DNA of 64,000 bases from Amycolatopsis rifamycinica (GTDB lineage Bacteria > Actinomycetota > Actinomycetes > Mycobacteriales > Pseudonocardiaceae): positions 1 through 64,000 of the forward strand of contig NZ_JMQI01000046.1 of NCBI RefSeq assembly GCF_000695625.1. The letters run 5' to 3'. Numbering within the stretch: the stretch's first letter is position 1; each line of letters opens with the position of its first letter. Positions 49,872 through 59,436 of the stretch are shown here, piece by piece. The position numbers and the translations under genes were made by a program. The notes beneath the pieces are model-generated. The model worked only from the letters and a program-made list of their open reading frames with translations. It was not told where the DNA came from and ran no database searches.

Positions 49872-50960
49872 TCAGGACGCGGCCCGCAGCGTCCATTTCT
49901 GGTTCGGCTGCCCGTTGCAGGTCCACAGGATCAGCTTGGTGCCGGCGGCGGTGCCCTGCCCGGTCGCGTCGAGGCACCGGCCGGACTGCACGCCGGTGAT
50001 CGTGCCGTCGGCGCCGACGGTCCACTGCTGGTTGGCCTGGCCGGAGCAGGTCCAGATGATCACCGGGGTGCCGTCGGCCGTGCCCCGCCCGGACGCGTCC
50101 AGGCACTTCGACCCGAAGGCGGTCAGCTGGTTGCCGCTGGGTGTCCAGGGCGCTCCGGCGCAGTCCTGCAGCTGCACCGCGGTGCCGTCGGCGGAACCCG
50201 GCACGTCCGCGCACCGGCCGGACTGCGCACCGACGAGCTGCCTCGCCGCGGACGTCCCCGGGGTGCCGATGCTGCCCGGCACCGACTTCAGCGCGGTGAA
50301 CCACGTCCCGGCCATCTTGTCGTAGCCGGCGGCCGTGGGGTGGACGCCGTCGATCAGGTCGGCGGCCGTCAGCGCGGCGTGCATGTCGACCAGGTGCACG
50401 TGCTTGCCGGCGTTCTGCTTGCTCTGCACCATGCCGGGGATCGTGGCGTTGAAGGTGCGGCCGGCGGCTTCCTGGCCGCTGTTCCCCATCGGGATGATCG
50501 TCGCGACGAAGACCTCGGCGTCCGGTACCGCCCCGGTGATGTGGTCGACCAGGGCCGACAGGCGGGCGGGGGCACCCGCGACGTCGTGGTTCTGCAGGAT
50601 GTCGTTGGTGCCGATGTGCAGCAGGACCGTGTGCGGGGTGCTCGTGCGCAGCCAGCCGGCGATGTTCGCGTCGATCTGGTCGATGCGCCACCCCGGGTGT
50701 CCTTCGTGGTCGTGGTCGCCGAGCGAGGCCGGGCCGTTGGCCTGCGAGCCCACGAAGTCCACCTGGTACCCACCCGCGGTGACCCGCTGCCAGAGCCCGA
50801 TCCGGTACCCGCCGGGGACCTGCGTGCCTTCGGTGATGGAATCGCCGAGGGGCATGACGCGGACCCCGCCGTTCGATTCGGCCGCGGCCGGGGCGGCCGG
50901 GAGCAGGACGCCGGTGAGCAGGGCCGCCGCCGCGGCGAGCCACCTGAGTTTCGTGCGCAT
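49872..50960 (-). CDS. secreted SGNH esterase with ricin-type CBM13
   Basis: A 362-residue extracellular esterase. Sec signal, SGNH domain with VMPLGDSITEGT, GSQANGPASL, LLHIGTNDILQNHD and DGVHPTAAGYDKMA, about 45% like the CE3 esterase in the xylan operon but with a different carbohydrate module: a ricin B-type CBM13 with repeated QxW units (GRCADVPGSADGTAVQLQDC, ANQQWTVGADGTITG, PNQKWTLR). Last gene of the second polysaccharide operon, 63 bases after GH29. Confidence 0.9.
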   Translation of the reverse strand: MRTKLRWLAAAAALLTGVLLPAAPAAAESNGGVRVMPLGDSITEGTQVPGGYRIGLWQRVTAGGYQVDFVGSQANGPASLGDHDHEGHPGWRIDQIDANIAGWLRTSTPHTVLLHIGTNDILQNHDVAGAPARLSALVDHITGAVPDAEVFVATIIPMGNSGQEAAGRTFNATIPGMVQSKQNAGKHVHLVDMHAALTAADLIDGVHPTAAGYDKMAGTWFTALKSVPGSIGTPGTSAARQLVGAQSGRCADVPGSADGTAVQLQDCAGAPWTPSGNQLTAFGSKCLDASGRGTADGTPVIIWTCSGQANQQWTVGADGTITGVQSGRCLDATGQGTAAGTKLILWTCNGQPNQKWTLRAAS

Positions 50961-51023
50961 GGTGCTCCTTTCGGTTCCCCCCGCGAGGGCACTTTCCCGT
51001 GAAAGTGCCCTGGGCCCGGGCCG

Positions 51024-52997
51024 TCACACGCCGGTGATGGTCCACTGGTTGTTCGTGCTGCCGTTGGGCGTCCACAGGCCCACACTGGAGCCGGCGGTGG
51101 TGCTGCCCATGCCGTCGAGCGCCGTGCCGGTGGCCCGGTTGACGATCTGGTACCGGCCGTTGCCCAGGCTCGTCGGCTTCCACTGCTGGCTGGTGGCGCC
51201 GGTCCACGCCGTCTGCGCGCAGGTGGCGCCGTTGGCGGTGTTGCCGCGGCTGTCGGCGACCATCCCGTTGGTGCGGTTGACGATCCGGACGTACCCGCCG
51301 CCCGCGTCGGTCAGCTGCCACTGCAGGTTCGTGCTGCCGTCCCAGTTCCACTGCTTGAGCGGGGAACCGGCGGCGACGGTGCCGCCGCCGTCCAGCACGA
51401 GACCGGTCGCGACGTTGGCGATCCGGGCCCAGCCGGCCGGCAGGGGACCGGAACCGGGCGTGGGGATCTGGCCGGAGAAGGTCAGTTTCACCACGTACGC
51501 CGGCGCGTCGAACGGCGGGGTGGCCGACGGCAGCTGCACCCGCAGCGCGGAGGCGTCCTGGACGGGAGCCGGCAGGGTGGTGGCGGTGCCGGCGTCCGGG
51601 CCGAGCAGCTGCGCCGACACGAGGTTGCCCAGGTTGATCCGGTTGGCGCCGAGTGTCGTGATGGGGAAGGTGCTCCCGGGCCAGCCCAGCACGGTCGCGT
51701 ACAGCACGGTGCCGTCCTTGCTGCGGGTGAACCGGACGTCGGTCCTGGTGCCCTCCACCGGGGTGGTGAACGAGCCGCCGCCCATCTTCGTCGGCCCCTC
51801 GCCGTACACGGCCCACGCGCGGGTCCCGTACACGGACTCGCCGAACCGCTTGAGGTAGCTGCCGATGCCGAGCAGGACCGAGCGCTGGCCGGCCGGGATG
51901 GTGCCGTCGGCCATCGGGGCGATGTTCAGCAGCATGGTGCCGTTCTTGCTGACCCGGTCGAGCAGGGAGTGCAGGATGGCCTTCATCGAGTAGTAGCCGA
52001 TGCCGGTGGTGTAGCACCAGCTGGAGCTGGAGATGCTGTCGTCGGTCATCCAGTAGGGGCTCATCAGGTCGCCCGGCCCGCCGCGTTCGAAGTCGAAGAC
52101 CTCCCCGCGGTTGTCGAAGCCGTCCTTGTAGGTGGCCACCACGTCCTTGTTCCAGGCGACCGCCTGGTTGTAGTAGCGCGCCAGGAAGTTCAGCCGCTGT
52201 GCCTCGTCGACCTGGCTGAGGTTGAAGTCCTGGTACACGAGGTCGGGCTGGTAGCCGTCGACGACCTCCCGGAGCTTGTCGAACCAGAGCTGGTTCTCCG
52301 CGGTCCGGCCGTTCTGGCCGAACAGCCGGCGCAGCGACTCGGTGGGCTGGTTCGGCACGTGGTCGTAGTACCCGGTGAAGTGGTACGCGTGGTGCAGCGC
52401 CGTCAGCAGCTTGAGGCCCTTCGCGCGGATGGCGTCCGCGTGCAGCCGGAGCAGGTCGAGCTTGGGCCCGGTCTTGACCGAGTTCCACTCGTTGGCACTG
52501 CTGTTCCACATCGAGTAACCGTCGTGGTGCTCGGCGACCGGGCCGGCGAACTTCGCCCCGGCGTCGGCGAAGAGCTGCGCCCACTCGGCCGGGTCGAAGT
52601 TGCCGCCCGCGGACTTGAGCTTCGGCGCGAACTGCACCCAGTTGCCCGCCTTGTCGCGGGCGCCGTTGATGAAGTTCTGGTACGGCCACGCCGACGGATC
52701 GCCGAACACCTGCTTGTGGTGGTTGTTCTCGCTGGACCCGGCGATGTACATGTTCCGCGGGTACCACTCGTTGCCGAACGCCGGGACGCTGAACACGCCC
52801 CAGTGGTAGTAGATGCCGAACTTGGCGTCCTGGAACCACTCCGGCGCGGGCGGGTGCTGGTCGACCGACGACCAGCTCGGCGTGTAACCGCCGGGTCCTT
52901 CGGTGGCCCATCCGGCGGGGACGCGGACCACGCCGGCGGCCGCGGCGGCGCCGGCCACCACGATCAGCCGGCGCCTCGACAGCTCGAACGGGGACAT
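51024..52997 (-). CDS. secreted GH29 alpha-L-fucosidase with CBM13-like module
   Basis: A 657-residue exported enzyme with a Tat-like signal (LSRRRLIVVAGAAAAAG). GH29 barrel: WFQDAKFGIYYHWGVFSVPAF, WAQLFADAGAKFAGPVAEHHDGYSMWNS, and YQPDLVYQDFNLSQVD, where Asp in the DLVYQDF block is the expected nucleophile. A C-terminal beta domain follows, then from about 520 a ricin-like lectin module (NVATGLVLDGGGTVAAGSPL, NLQWQLTDAGGGYVRIVN). It probably removes terminal fucose from xyloglucan or glycans. Eleven bases separate it from GH54. Confidence 0.9.
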   Translation of the reverse strand: MSPFELSRRRLIVVAGAAAAAGVVRVPAGWATEGPGGYTPSWSSVDQHPPAPEWFQDAKFGIYYHWGVFSVPAFGNEWYPRNMYIAGSSENNHHKQVFGDPSAWPYQNFINGARDKAGNWVQFAPKLKSAGGNFDPAEWAQLFADAGAKFAGPVAEHHDGYSMWNSSANEWNSVKTGPKLDLLRLHADAIRAKGLKLLTALHHAYHFTGYYDHVPNQPTESLRRLFGQNGRTAENQLWFDKLREVVDGYQPDLVYQDFNLSQVDEAQRLNFLARYYNQAVAWNKDVVATYKDGFDNRGEVFDFERGGPGDLMSPYWMTDDSISSSSWCYTTGIGYYSMKAILHSLLDRVSKNGTMLLNIAPMADGTIPAGQRSVLLGIGSYLKRFGESVYGTRAWAVYGEGPTKMGGGSFTTPVEGTRTDVRFTRSKDGTVLYATVLGWPGSTFPITTLGANRINLGNLVSAQLLGPDAGTATTLPAPVQDASALRVQLPSATPPFDAPAYVVKLTFSGQIPTPGSGPLPAGWARIANVATGLVLDGGGTVAAGSPLKQWNWDGSTNLQWQLTDAGGGYVRIVNRTNGMVADSRGNTANGATCAQTAWTGATSQQWKPTSLGNGRYQIVNRATGTALDGMGSTTAGSSVGLWTPNGSTNNQWTITGV

Positions 52998-53008
52998 GGC
53001 GGGGCCTT

Positions 53009-54475
53009 TCAGCTCAGGGACCACTTCTGGTTGTTCGCGCCGGTGCACGTGGCCAGCTGGACGGGGGTGCCGTTGGCGGTCCCGGACCCGGTGACGTCCA
53101 GGCACAGCCCGGACTGGACACCGGTGATGGTGCCGTTGGCGTTGAACGTCCAGTGCTGGTTGTTCTGCCCGTTGCAGTTCCAGATGATGATCTTGGTGCC
53201 GGGGCTGGTGCCCTGGGCGTTGGCGTCCAGGCACCGCGTGCCGTTGTAGACGGTCAGCTCGCCGCTGCCGCCGCGGGTCCACGTCTGGTTGGTGCCGCCG
53301 TTGCAGTCCCAGATCTGCACCGCGGTGCCGGGGTTGGTGCTGATCCCGTTGACGTCCAGGCACTTGTTCGCACCCGCCGCGCGCAGGGCGCCGGTGTTCG
53401 TGCTGCCTCCGCCGCCGTAGCCGGCGGCGGTGATGCTGGCCTGCACCGCGTTCTCCGTGGCGTCCGTCGGGAAACCGCTGGTCACGGCCCCCTCGAAGAA
53501 CTCGCCGACGCCGGAGTTGCTGTTGTCGCCCCCGGTGCCCAGCAGGATGGACGGCTCCAGCTTCATGGGCGAGTAGCCGCGCGGCAGCCCGCCGGAGTAC
53601 GGCGTGGTGAGGCCGCCGGTGGTGGCGTCACCGTACTTCAGGGTGAAGTTGCTGGTGCCGTTGTTCTTCTCCCAGGCGCTGACGAACGGGTGGTGCACGC
53701 CGGGGTTGTTCGGATCCTTGTTGGACCCGGTTCCGGTGTGGTACATGCCGTTCTCGAGGTCGGCCTCGACCCACGGCCCGGTGCCGGTGCAGCCGTTGAA
53801 CCAGCAGGCGGTGCCCCAGTAGATGGCGTTCATGGTGGCGTTGCCGGTGTCGTTGTGGGAGATCTCGCCGCTGCCGTAGTCGAAGCAGCACCACTGGTTG
53901 ACGTAGTTCGACGAGGTGATCATGTAGATCCCCTCCGGCTGCGCCCCGACCGGCACGTTCCTGGCGTTGTCGATCCGGTAGCCGACACCCTGCGTGACCT
54001 TGATGCCGTACACCGGGTGCCCGCCGACGGTCACCGGCAGCGCCATCGCGTCCGCGCCGATGTCCGACCCGTTCGGGCCGGGGCCCTTCCAGAACCCGCC
54101 CCACGAGATCGGCAGGTCGTTGTGGTTCGCGGTCTGGTCGTAGATCTTCGTGACCGTGCACCGGGTCCCGGCGCAGAAGGAGACCTGCGGGGCCGAGTCC
54201 GCGACGCCGCCGGCGGCCAGCAGGCCGATGTCGAGGTACTTCTGGTCCGAGGCCCGCTGGATCTGGTACAGCGGGCCGTTGTAGGCGCCGAAGAGGGCGC
54301 GGGTGGTGCTGTGCGCCGTGACGCACGGGGTACCGCCGGCGGCGTAGAGGTCGCACGCCTCCTGCGTGGCGGCATGGGCCGCGGCGCCCGTCGCGGCCAC
54401 CGCGCCGGTGGCCAGGACGACGGCCGCCACAGCGGCCTGCAGAGCTCTGAACAACGGACGCTTGCGGAAGACCAT
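53009..54475 (-). CDS. secreted GH54 alpha-L-arabinofuranosidase with CBM13
   Basis: A 488-residue extracellular enzyme from ATG 54475 (AGAGGAG upstream). After the signal the ArabFuran catalytic domain starts EACDLYAAGGTPCVTAHSTTRALFGAYNGPLYQIQRASD, with many cysteines and PEGIYMITSSNYVNQWCCFDYG as the GH54 fingerprint. The C-terminal CBM13 has three QxW-type repeats. Domain order is catalytic-CBM13, the reverse of the paralogue at 60502. Its last CBM13 repeat is almost identical in DNA to that of the gene upstream. Confidence 0.92.
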   Translation of the reverse strand: MVFRKRPLFRALQAAVAAVVLATGAVAATGAAAHAATQEACDLYAAGGTPCVTAHSTTRALFGAYNGPLYQIQRASDQKYLDIGLLAAGGVADSAPQVSFCAGTRCTVTKIYDQTANHNDLPISWGGFWKGPGPNGSDIGADAMALPVTVGGHPVYGIKVTQGVGYRIDNARNVPVGAQPEGIYMITSSNYVNQWCCFDYGSGEISHNDTGNATMNAIYWGTACWFNGCTGTGPWVEADLENGMYHTGTGSNKDPNNPGVHHPFVSAWEKNNGTSNFTLKYGDATTGGLTTPYSGGLPRGYSPMKLEPSILLGTGGDNSNSGVGEFFEGAVTSGFPTDATENAVQASITAAGYGGGGSTNTGALRAAGANKCLDVNGISTNPGTAVQIWDCNGGTNQTWTRGGSGELTVYNGTRCLDANAQGTSPGTKIIIWNCNGQNNQHWTFNANGTITGVQSGLCLDVTGSGTANGTPVQLATCTGANNQKWSLS

Positions 54476-54494
54476 GGCCGAACTCCTCTGTTCG

Positions 54495-56852
54495 TCAGCC
54501 GAGAGTCCACTTCTGGTTGTTCGCGCCGGTGCAGGTCGCCAGCTGGACGGGGGTGCCGTTGGCGGTCCCGGAGCCGGTGACGTCCAGGCAGAGGCCCGAC
54601 TGGACACCGGTGATGCTGCCGTTCGCGTTGACCTGCCACCGCTGGTTGGCCTGGCCGTTGCAGGTCCAGGTGACGATCTTGGTGCCCGGGGTGGTGCCCT
54701 GGCCGGTGGCGTCCAGGCACCGGGTGCTGTCGCCGCTGTAGACGGTCAGCTCGCCGGCGGTGGTCCGGGCCCAGGCCTGGTTGGTGCCGCCGTGGCAGTC
54801 CCACAGCTGCACCTGGGCGCCGGGGGTGGTGCTGGCGCCGCTGACGTCCAGGCACTTGCCGAGCGCGCGGACCGGCGAGGCGGCCGGGCTGCTCCCGCCG
54901 GTGCCCGCGGCGGCGATGACCTGCTGCGCGCCCGACGGCCAGTTCGTGCCGCTGACCTGCACGTTCCCGGTCAGGACGTTGTTGTGCGGCGGCCCGGTGG
55001 CCACCTGGGTCGCCCCGCCGTTGAGCCAGTTGCCGCTGAAGGTGTTGTCGTTGGTGTTGTTGCTGCCGTTGGCGTTGGTGAAGGCCCAGACCCCGGAGTC
55101 CTGGATCACGTTGGCCGACACCGTGACGTACCGGGAGCCTTCGTCCAGGTAGAGGCCGACCGTGCGGTTGTTGTCGTAGACGTAGTTGTGGTCGATGGAG
55201 CTGCCCGGGTTCGCCGAAAGGTTGTAGATGCTGCCGCCGTCGTGCATCAGCTTCTTCGTGCCGTGCACCCGGTTGTAGCTGACGACGGTGTCCCGCAGCG
55301 TCGTCGGCGTCGAGTAGACGGGCTGGTAGTCGTACAGGCCGCGGTTGCGGTAGTCCTGGCTGCCGCCCTGGTCGTTGGCACCCCAGCCCCAGCCGACGTC
55401 GATGCCGTCGTAGGTGAGGTTCGAGACGTCGTTGTGCGTGATGACGGTGTGCGTCGCGTAGGTCGAGAGGATGCCGGCCATCTCCCGGTAGTCCAGGGCC
55501 ACCCGGTTCACCGTGTTGTACGAGATGGTGACGTCCCGGTTCGTCATGGCGGGATTGGCCGGGTGGTGGGCGTCGGGGCGCACGCCGCCGACGACGACGC
55601 CACCGCCGGAGTTCTCGGTGAAGGTGTTGTGGTCCACGGTGATCGACGACGCGCCCAGCCCGACGCCGGAGGCGTGGGCGTTCGCGTCGTTGCCGATGCC
55701 CAGGGCCACCTGGCCGAGGTGGGTGAAGGTGTTGCCGCTGAAGGTGATCCCGGTGGCCGCCGAGACCTGGACGGCGGCGGGTGCCTGGGCCCAGCTGTTG
55801 CGGGCGCCCTCGAACTGACGGCAGCCCGACTGGCAGGACGTGAGGAAGTCACCCGGCATCGGCGCCGCGGCCGGCAGGAACGTGCCGGTCTGCTGGTTGG
55901 CGTACCCGACCGACGTGCTGGGCGTGAGCCAGGTGGTGTGCTCGAAGTTCAGGCCCTTGAAGGCGATGCCGCGCACCGGGTCGTCGAGGGTGCCGCCGAT
56001 CTGCAGCAGCGACGTCAGCCGCGGGAGCTCGACGTCGTGGCTGCCGGGCACCCAGCCACCGGGTGCCTTGTAGTAGAGCTTCCCGGCCTGCGGGTCGAGG
56101 TACCACTGGCCGGTGGTCTTGAGGAAGGAGTAGGAGTTCTCGAGGAACAGCTGGCCCCCGCCGAAGGGCTTGGCGAGGGTGTCGTAGCCCCAGTTGTTGT
56201 TGTTCCACGCGGGCTGCTGCATGACGATCGACGTGCCGCTGACGCGCTCGACGGGCGAGTACCGGTCGGTGAAGGAGTTCTGGCTCTCCACCTCGATCCG
56301 GTTCTGCTGCGGCAGCGTGGCCAGGTAGTTCAGCGACGGGTTCGTGATGGTCATCCCACTGGTGGTGAACTGCACGTCGGAACGGGAGATCGGGATCCCC
56401 GCCCGGGGCGCGAGCGCGCCGTCGACGAACAGCTGCCGGGAGTCGGCGCCCTGCGGCACCGGCGCCACCCAGATGTTCTGGCCCGCGTCCTGCACCGACC
56501 AGCCGGTGACCTGGCTGCCGCCGGAGAGGACCGGCTTCTGGCCGGGGGCGGCCTGCCAGGTGACGGTGTGGCCGTTCTGCCCGGAGTCGGCGCTGGTGAA
56601 CCGCAGCGGGGCGGCCAGCCGGTAGGTGCCGCCCGCGAGCTGCACGACGACGTCGTTGCCCGCCGACTGGGCCCGGGCCAGCTGCTGGGCCTTCGCCGGG
56701 GTGGCGACCGGCCGGTCGGTCGTGCCGGGATTCGCGTCGTCGCCGCCGGGGGCGACGGCGATCGTGACGGTCGCGGCGTGGGCGGGCGGGGTGACGAGCG
56801 CGGTCACCACGAGGGCGGTGACGAGCGCAGCGGCGGCGGTGCGCGGCGGCAT
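54495..56852 (-). CDS. secreted parallel beta-helix glycosidase-like protein with CBM13
   Basis: A 785-residue extracellular protein. Sec signal to about 26; VTIAVAPGGDDANPGTTDRPVATPAKAQQLAR opens the right-handed beta-helix; helix coils carry repeated asparagine ladders (ITFSGNTFTHLG, ITVDHNTFTENS, VSYNRVHGTKKL); a C-terminal CBM13 of three repeats starts near 665. The layout resembles GH120/GH141-type beta-helix glycosidases, but I cannot place it in one family; pectin-acting is possible. First gene of the second operon. Confidence 0.8.
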   Translation of the reverse strand: MPPRTAAAALVTALVVTALVTPPAHAATVTIAVAPGGDDANPGTTDRPVATPAKAQQLARAQSAGNDVVVQLAGGTYRLAAPLRFTSADSGQNGHTVTWQAAPGQKPVLSGGSQVTGWSVQDAGQNIWVAPVPQGADSRQLFVDGALAPRAGIPISRSDVQFTTSGMTITNPSLNYLATLPQQNRIEVESQNSFTDRYSPVERVSGTSIVMQQPAWNNNNWGYDTLAKPFGGGQLFLENSYSFLKTTGQWYLDPQAGKLYYKAPGGWVPGSHDVELPRLTSLLQIGGTLDDPVRGIAFKGLNFEHTTWLTPSTSVGYANQQTGTFLPAAAPMPGDFLTSCQSGCRQFEGARNSWAQAPAAVQVSAATGITFSGNTFTHLGQVALGIGNDANAHASGVGLGASSITVDHNTFTENSGGGVVVGGVRPDAHHPANPAMTNRDVTISYNTVNRVALDYREMAGILSTYATHTVITHNDVSNLTYDGIDVGWGWGANDQGGSQDYRNRGLYDYQPVYSTPTTLRDTVVSYNRVHGTKKLMHDGGSIYNLSANPGSSIDHNYVYDNNRTVGLYLDEGSRYVTVSANVIQDSGVWAFTNANGSNNTNDNTFSGNWLNGGATQVATGPPHNNVLTGNVQVSGTNWPSGAQQVIAAAGTGGSSPAASPVRALGKCLDVSGASTTPGAQVQLWDCHGGTNQAWARTTAGELTVYSGDSTRCLDATGQGTTPGTKIVTWTCNGQANQRWQVNANGSITGVQSGLCLDVTGSGTANGTPVQLATCTGANNQKWTLG

Positions 56853-57224
56853 GGGCGGGGACCTCTCCGGGGGCGGGCCGGTGGCCGGGGGCGCGCCAAA
56901 CCGTCCACTGTGGACTGAACGCCGGTGTTCGGCGCTCGGTTGTCGGCGGCGGACGGGTCGGATGTGTACGACTCATCCGGCGCGGCGAGGGGCCGGCATT
57001 TTTCGAAAGTTTCGAGGTTGCGGGCCGGTTTTCCGTTGTGGTGTCGGTGATCCATGAGAACAGCGCGCCTGCCCGGCGTCAAGCGAGGATCAGTCTCATT
57101 GCTCCGTCTCGCCGCCGCACCGGGCACGGAGGATGTAATTTTCAGGCCGCTTTGACAAAGATTGACCGGGTGGTGGGTTGTCGAGGTAAGGTGCTGCCCG
57201 GAGTCACTGAGTCATACTCATAGC
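56853..57224. other. 372-bp divergent regulatory region
   Basis: Separates the beta-helix operon from the FadR-type gene. Contains GTCCACTGTGGAC (56895-56907), TTGACA at 57152 and TTGACC at 57162 with TAAGGT at 57187, and the palindrome at 57208-57220. No ORF with a ribosome site. Confidence 0.5.
57208..57220. promoter_or_regulatory. GntR/FadR-type operator over a leaderless start
   Basis: TGAGT-CAT-ACTCA, a perfect palindrome with the GT-N3-AC core of FadR-subfamily sites, ending four bases before the GTG of the regulator gene. The CATACT within it is a plausible -10 element, so the message would start at or next to the GTG without a leader. Confidence 0.65.
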
Positions 57225-57968
57225 GTGACCCGAGACGAGGAAATAGCACCGCCTGTCCCGTACCGCCCCGGCTACGAAGTGGTGGCGGAGCAGATCCTTC
57301 GGCTGATCGCCGAGCTGGAGCTGCGGCCCGGCGACCGGATGCCGACCGAGAACGAGCTGGCGGCGCGGATGGGAACCAGCCGGACCATGGTGCGGGAGGC
57401 CGTCAAGATCCTCTCGGCCATCGGCCGGGTGCGAGCGCACAAAGGACGTGGACTGTATGTCTCCGACGACGAGGGCATGCTCGGCGAGTCCCGGTGGGGC
57501 GGGTTCTTCCTGCCCGCCGATCTCGACCACGTCTACATGCTCTTCGAGTTCCGCCGGATCCAGGAGACGGCGGCGAGCAGGCTGGCGGCGGCCAACGCCA
57601 CTCCCGCCGAGCTGCGCGCGATCGAGGCCGCCGCCGAAACCTGCCGGCACGGCCACCTGACGGGACAGACCTCGATGTTCGACCGGGGCGACGACGACTT
57701 CCACGCCGGGATCGCCGCCGCGTCGCACAACCAGTTCCTCGTCGCGGCCGTGCGCGAGGCCCGCCGCCTGCAACGCCAGTCGAACATCATCGGGATGTCC
57801 GGCGCGATCGGCGGGCACGCGGAGGGCGCGCTCGAGGAACACGCCGCGATCTACCGGGCGATCCGGGACGGCGACCCGGACGCGGCGGCCCACGCCGCCG
57901 GCGTCCACCTGGACAACACCCTGGAGGACTACCGCCGGGAGATCCAGCGCCGGCTCTTCGGCCGGTGA
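57225..57968 (+). CDS. FadR-family GntR regulator
   Basis: A 247-residue regulator: GntR winged helix (YEVVAEQILRLIAELELRPGDRMPTENELAARMGTSRTMVREAVKIL) and an all-helical FCD ligand domain (FEFRRIQETAASRLAAANAT, FHAGIAAASHNQFLVAAVREA, EEHAAIYRAIRDGDPDAAAHAAGVHL with the metal-binding histidines). No ribosome site precedes GTG 57225, so translation is probably leaderless. The palindrome at 57208 suggests autoregulation and control of the divergent beta-helix/GH54/GH29/esterase operon in response to a sugar acid or sugar. Confidence 0.9.
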   Translation: MTRDEEIAPPVPYRPGYEVVAEQILRLIAELELRPGDRMPTENELAARMGTSRTMVREAVKILSAIGRVRAHKGRGLYVSDDEGMLGESRWGGFFLPADLDHVYMLFEFRRIQETAASRLAAANATPAELRAIEAAAETCRHGHLTGQTSMFDRGDDDFHAGIAAASHNQFLVAAVREARRLQRQSNIIGMSGAIGGHAEGALEEHAAIYRAIRDGDPDAAAHAAGVHLDNTLEDYRREIQRRLFGR

Positions 57969-58004
57969 CCGCACTCGCTAGACGTTCCATTGTGGACCCT
58001 TACG

Positions 58005-58031
58005 CTCCCGGGATCTCCCCCGGCCCGGGAG
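58005..58031. terminator. inverted repeat between FadR-type and esterase genes
   Basis: CTCCCGGG (58005-58012) pairs with CCCGGGAG (58024-58031). It may end the regulator message; no U run follows. TTCCATTGTGGACC lies just upstream at 57985. Confidence 0.4.
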
Positions 58032-58065
58032 GACGACGACGTCCGTAGACAGAGGGAGCCGTGTG

Positions 58066-59436
58066 ATGGTGAAGAGATCCCTGTTCGCCTCCGCCGTGAT
58101 CGGAGCCGTGCTCGCGCTGGGGGTGAGCGGCACCGCGCAGGCCGCCCCCGACGGCGCGGACGTGCCGGCCACCGCGGCCACCGCGGCCGCCGGCACCGCG
58201 GGGTGCGGGAAGGCACCCGGGCTGGCCAGCGGCAACCACACGATTTCCAGCGGCGGCCAGAACCGCAGTTACATCCTGCGCGTCCCGGCCAACTACGACA
58301 ACAACCACTCCTACCGGTTGTTCGTCGGTCTCCACTGGCGGGGCGGGACGATGAACGACGTCGACTCGGGCGGGACCGACGGCTACAACTGGTCCTACTA
58401 CGGGCTCCGCCGGCTGGCCGACAGCTCGGGCAACAACACGATTTTCGTGGCGCCCCAGGGCAACGGCAACGGCTGGGCCAACCCCGGCGGCCAGGACGTC
58501 ACCTTCATCGACGACCTCCTGCGGCAGGTCGAGGCCGCGCTGTGCGTCGACACCACGCAGGTCTTCGCCGGCGGCTTCAGCTACGGCGGCGCCATGAGCT
58601 ACGCCCTCGCCTGCGCCCGGCCCACGGTGTTCCGCGCGGTCGCCGTCTACTCCGGGGCGAACCTCAGCGGCTGCAGCGGCGGCACCCAGCCCGTCGCCTA
58701 CATCGGGATGCACGGCATCGCCGACAACGTCCTGCCCATCTCCTCCGGTCGCCAACTGCGCGACCAGTTCGTCCGGAACAACGGCTGCACGCCGCAGAAC
58801 CCGCCGGAGCCCGCCGCCGGCAGCCGGACCCACATCGTCACCGCCTACTCCGGTTGCCGGGCCGGCTACCCGGTCGTCTGGGGCGCCTTCGACGGTGGCC
58901 ACGACCCGGGCCCGAAGGACGGCGGCGGCAGCGGCTGGCAGACCTGGACCTCGGGCGAGGTGTGGAAGTTCATCACGCAGTTCGGCACCACCACGCCGCC
59001 CACGCCGCCGGTCCAGACCGGCGTGAACTACCGGCTGACGGCTCAGCACAGCAACAAGCTCGTCGGGATCACCGGCGCCTCGACGGCGGCCGGCGCGCTC
59101 ATCGAGCAGGAGCCGGCCAACGGCGGGCTCAGCCAGCAGTTCGACTTCGTCGATTCCGGTGACGGCTACTACCGGGTCCGGGCACGCCACAGCGGGCTGG
59201 TGCTCCAGGCGGCGAACGCCAACACCGGCGCGGACATCAGCCAGCAGGCCGACACCAACGCCACCGCGCAGCAGTGGCGGGTCGTCGACCAGGGCAGCGG
59301 TGCGGTGAGCCTGGTCAACCGGATGAGCGGACTGGCGCTGGACGTCTGGGGCGTTTCGACCGCCGACGGCGCGCGGATCTCCCAGTGGACGTTCACCGGG
59401 AACCCCAACCAGCGGTTCCAGCTCCAGCGTGCCTGA
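58066..59436 (+). CDS. secreted CE1 feruloyl esterase/polyester-like esterase with CBM13
   Basis: A 456-residue extracellular esterase starting at ATG 58066 (GGGAG seven bases upstream). The CE1 domain (LpqC/feruloyl esterase type) has LHWRGGTMND, FAGGFSYGGAMSYALACARP with the nucleophile Ser, GMHGIADNVLP with the Asp and FDGGHDPGP with the His. The Pro/Thr linker leads to a ricin-type module (LTAQHSNKLVGITGASTAAGALI, QQWRVVDQGSGAVSLVNRMSG). Likely cuts ferulate links in arabinoxylan. Confidence 0.9.
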   Translation: MVKRSLFASAVIGAVLALGVSGTAQAAPDGADVPATAATAAAGTAGCGKAPGLASGNHTISSGGQNRSYILRVPANYDNNHSYRLFVGLHWRGGTMNDVDSGGTDGYNWSYYGLRRLADSSGNNTIFVAPQGNGNGWANPGGQDVTFIDDLLRQVEAALCVDTTQVFAGGFSYGGAMSYALACARPTVFRAVAVYSGANLSGCSGGTQPVAYIGMHGIADNVLPISSGRQLRDQFVRNNGCTPQNPPEPAAGSRTHIVTAYSGCRAGYPVVWGAFDGGHDPGPKDGGGSGWQTWTSGEVWKFITQFGTTTPPTPPVQTGVNYRLTAQHSNKLVGITGASTAAGALIEQEPANGGLSQQFDFVDSGDGYYRVRARHSGLVLQAANANTGADISQQADTNATAQQWRVVDQGSGAVSLVNRMSGLALDVWGVSTADGARISQWTFTGNPNQRFQLQRA

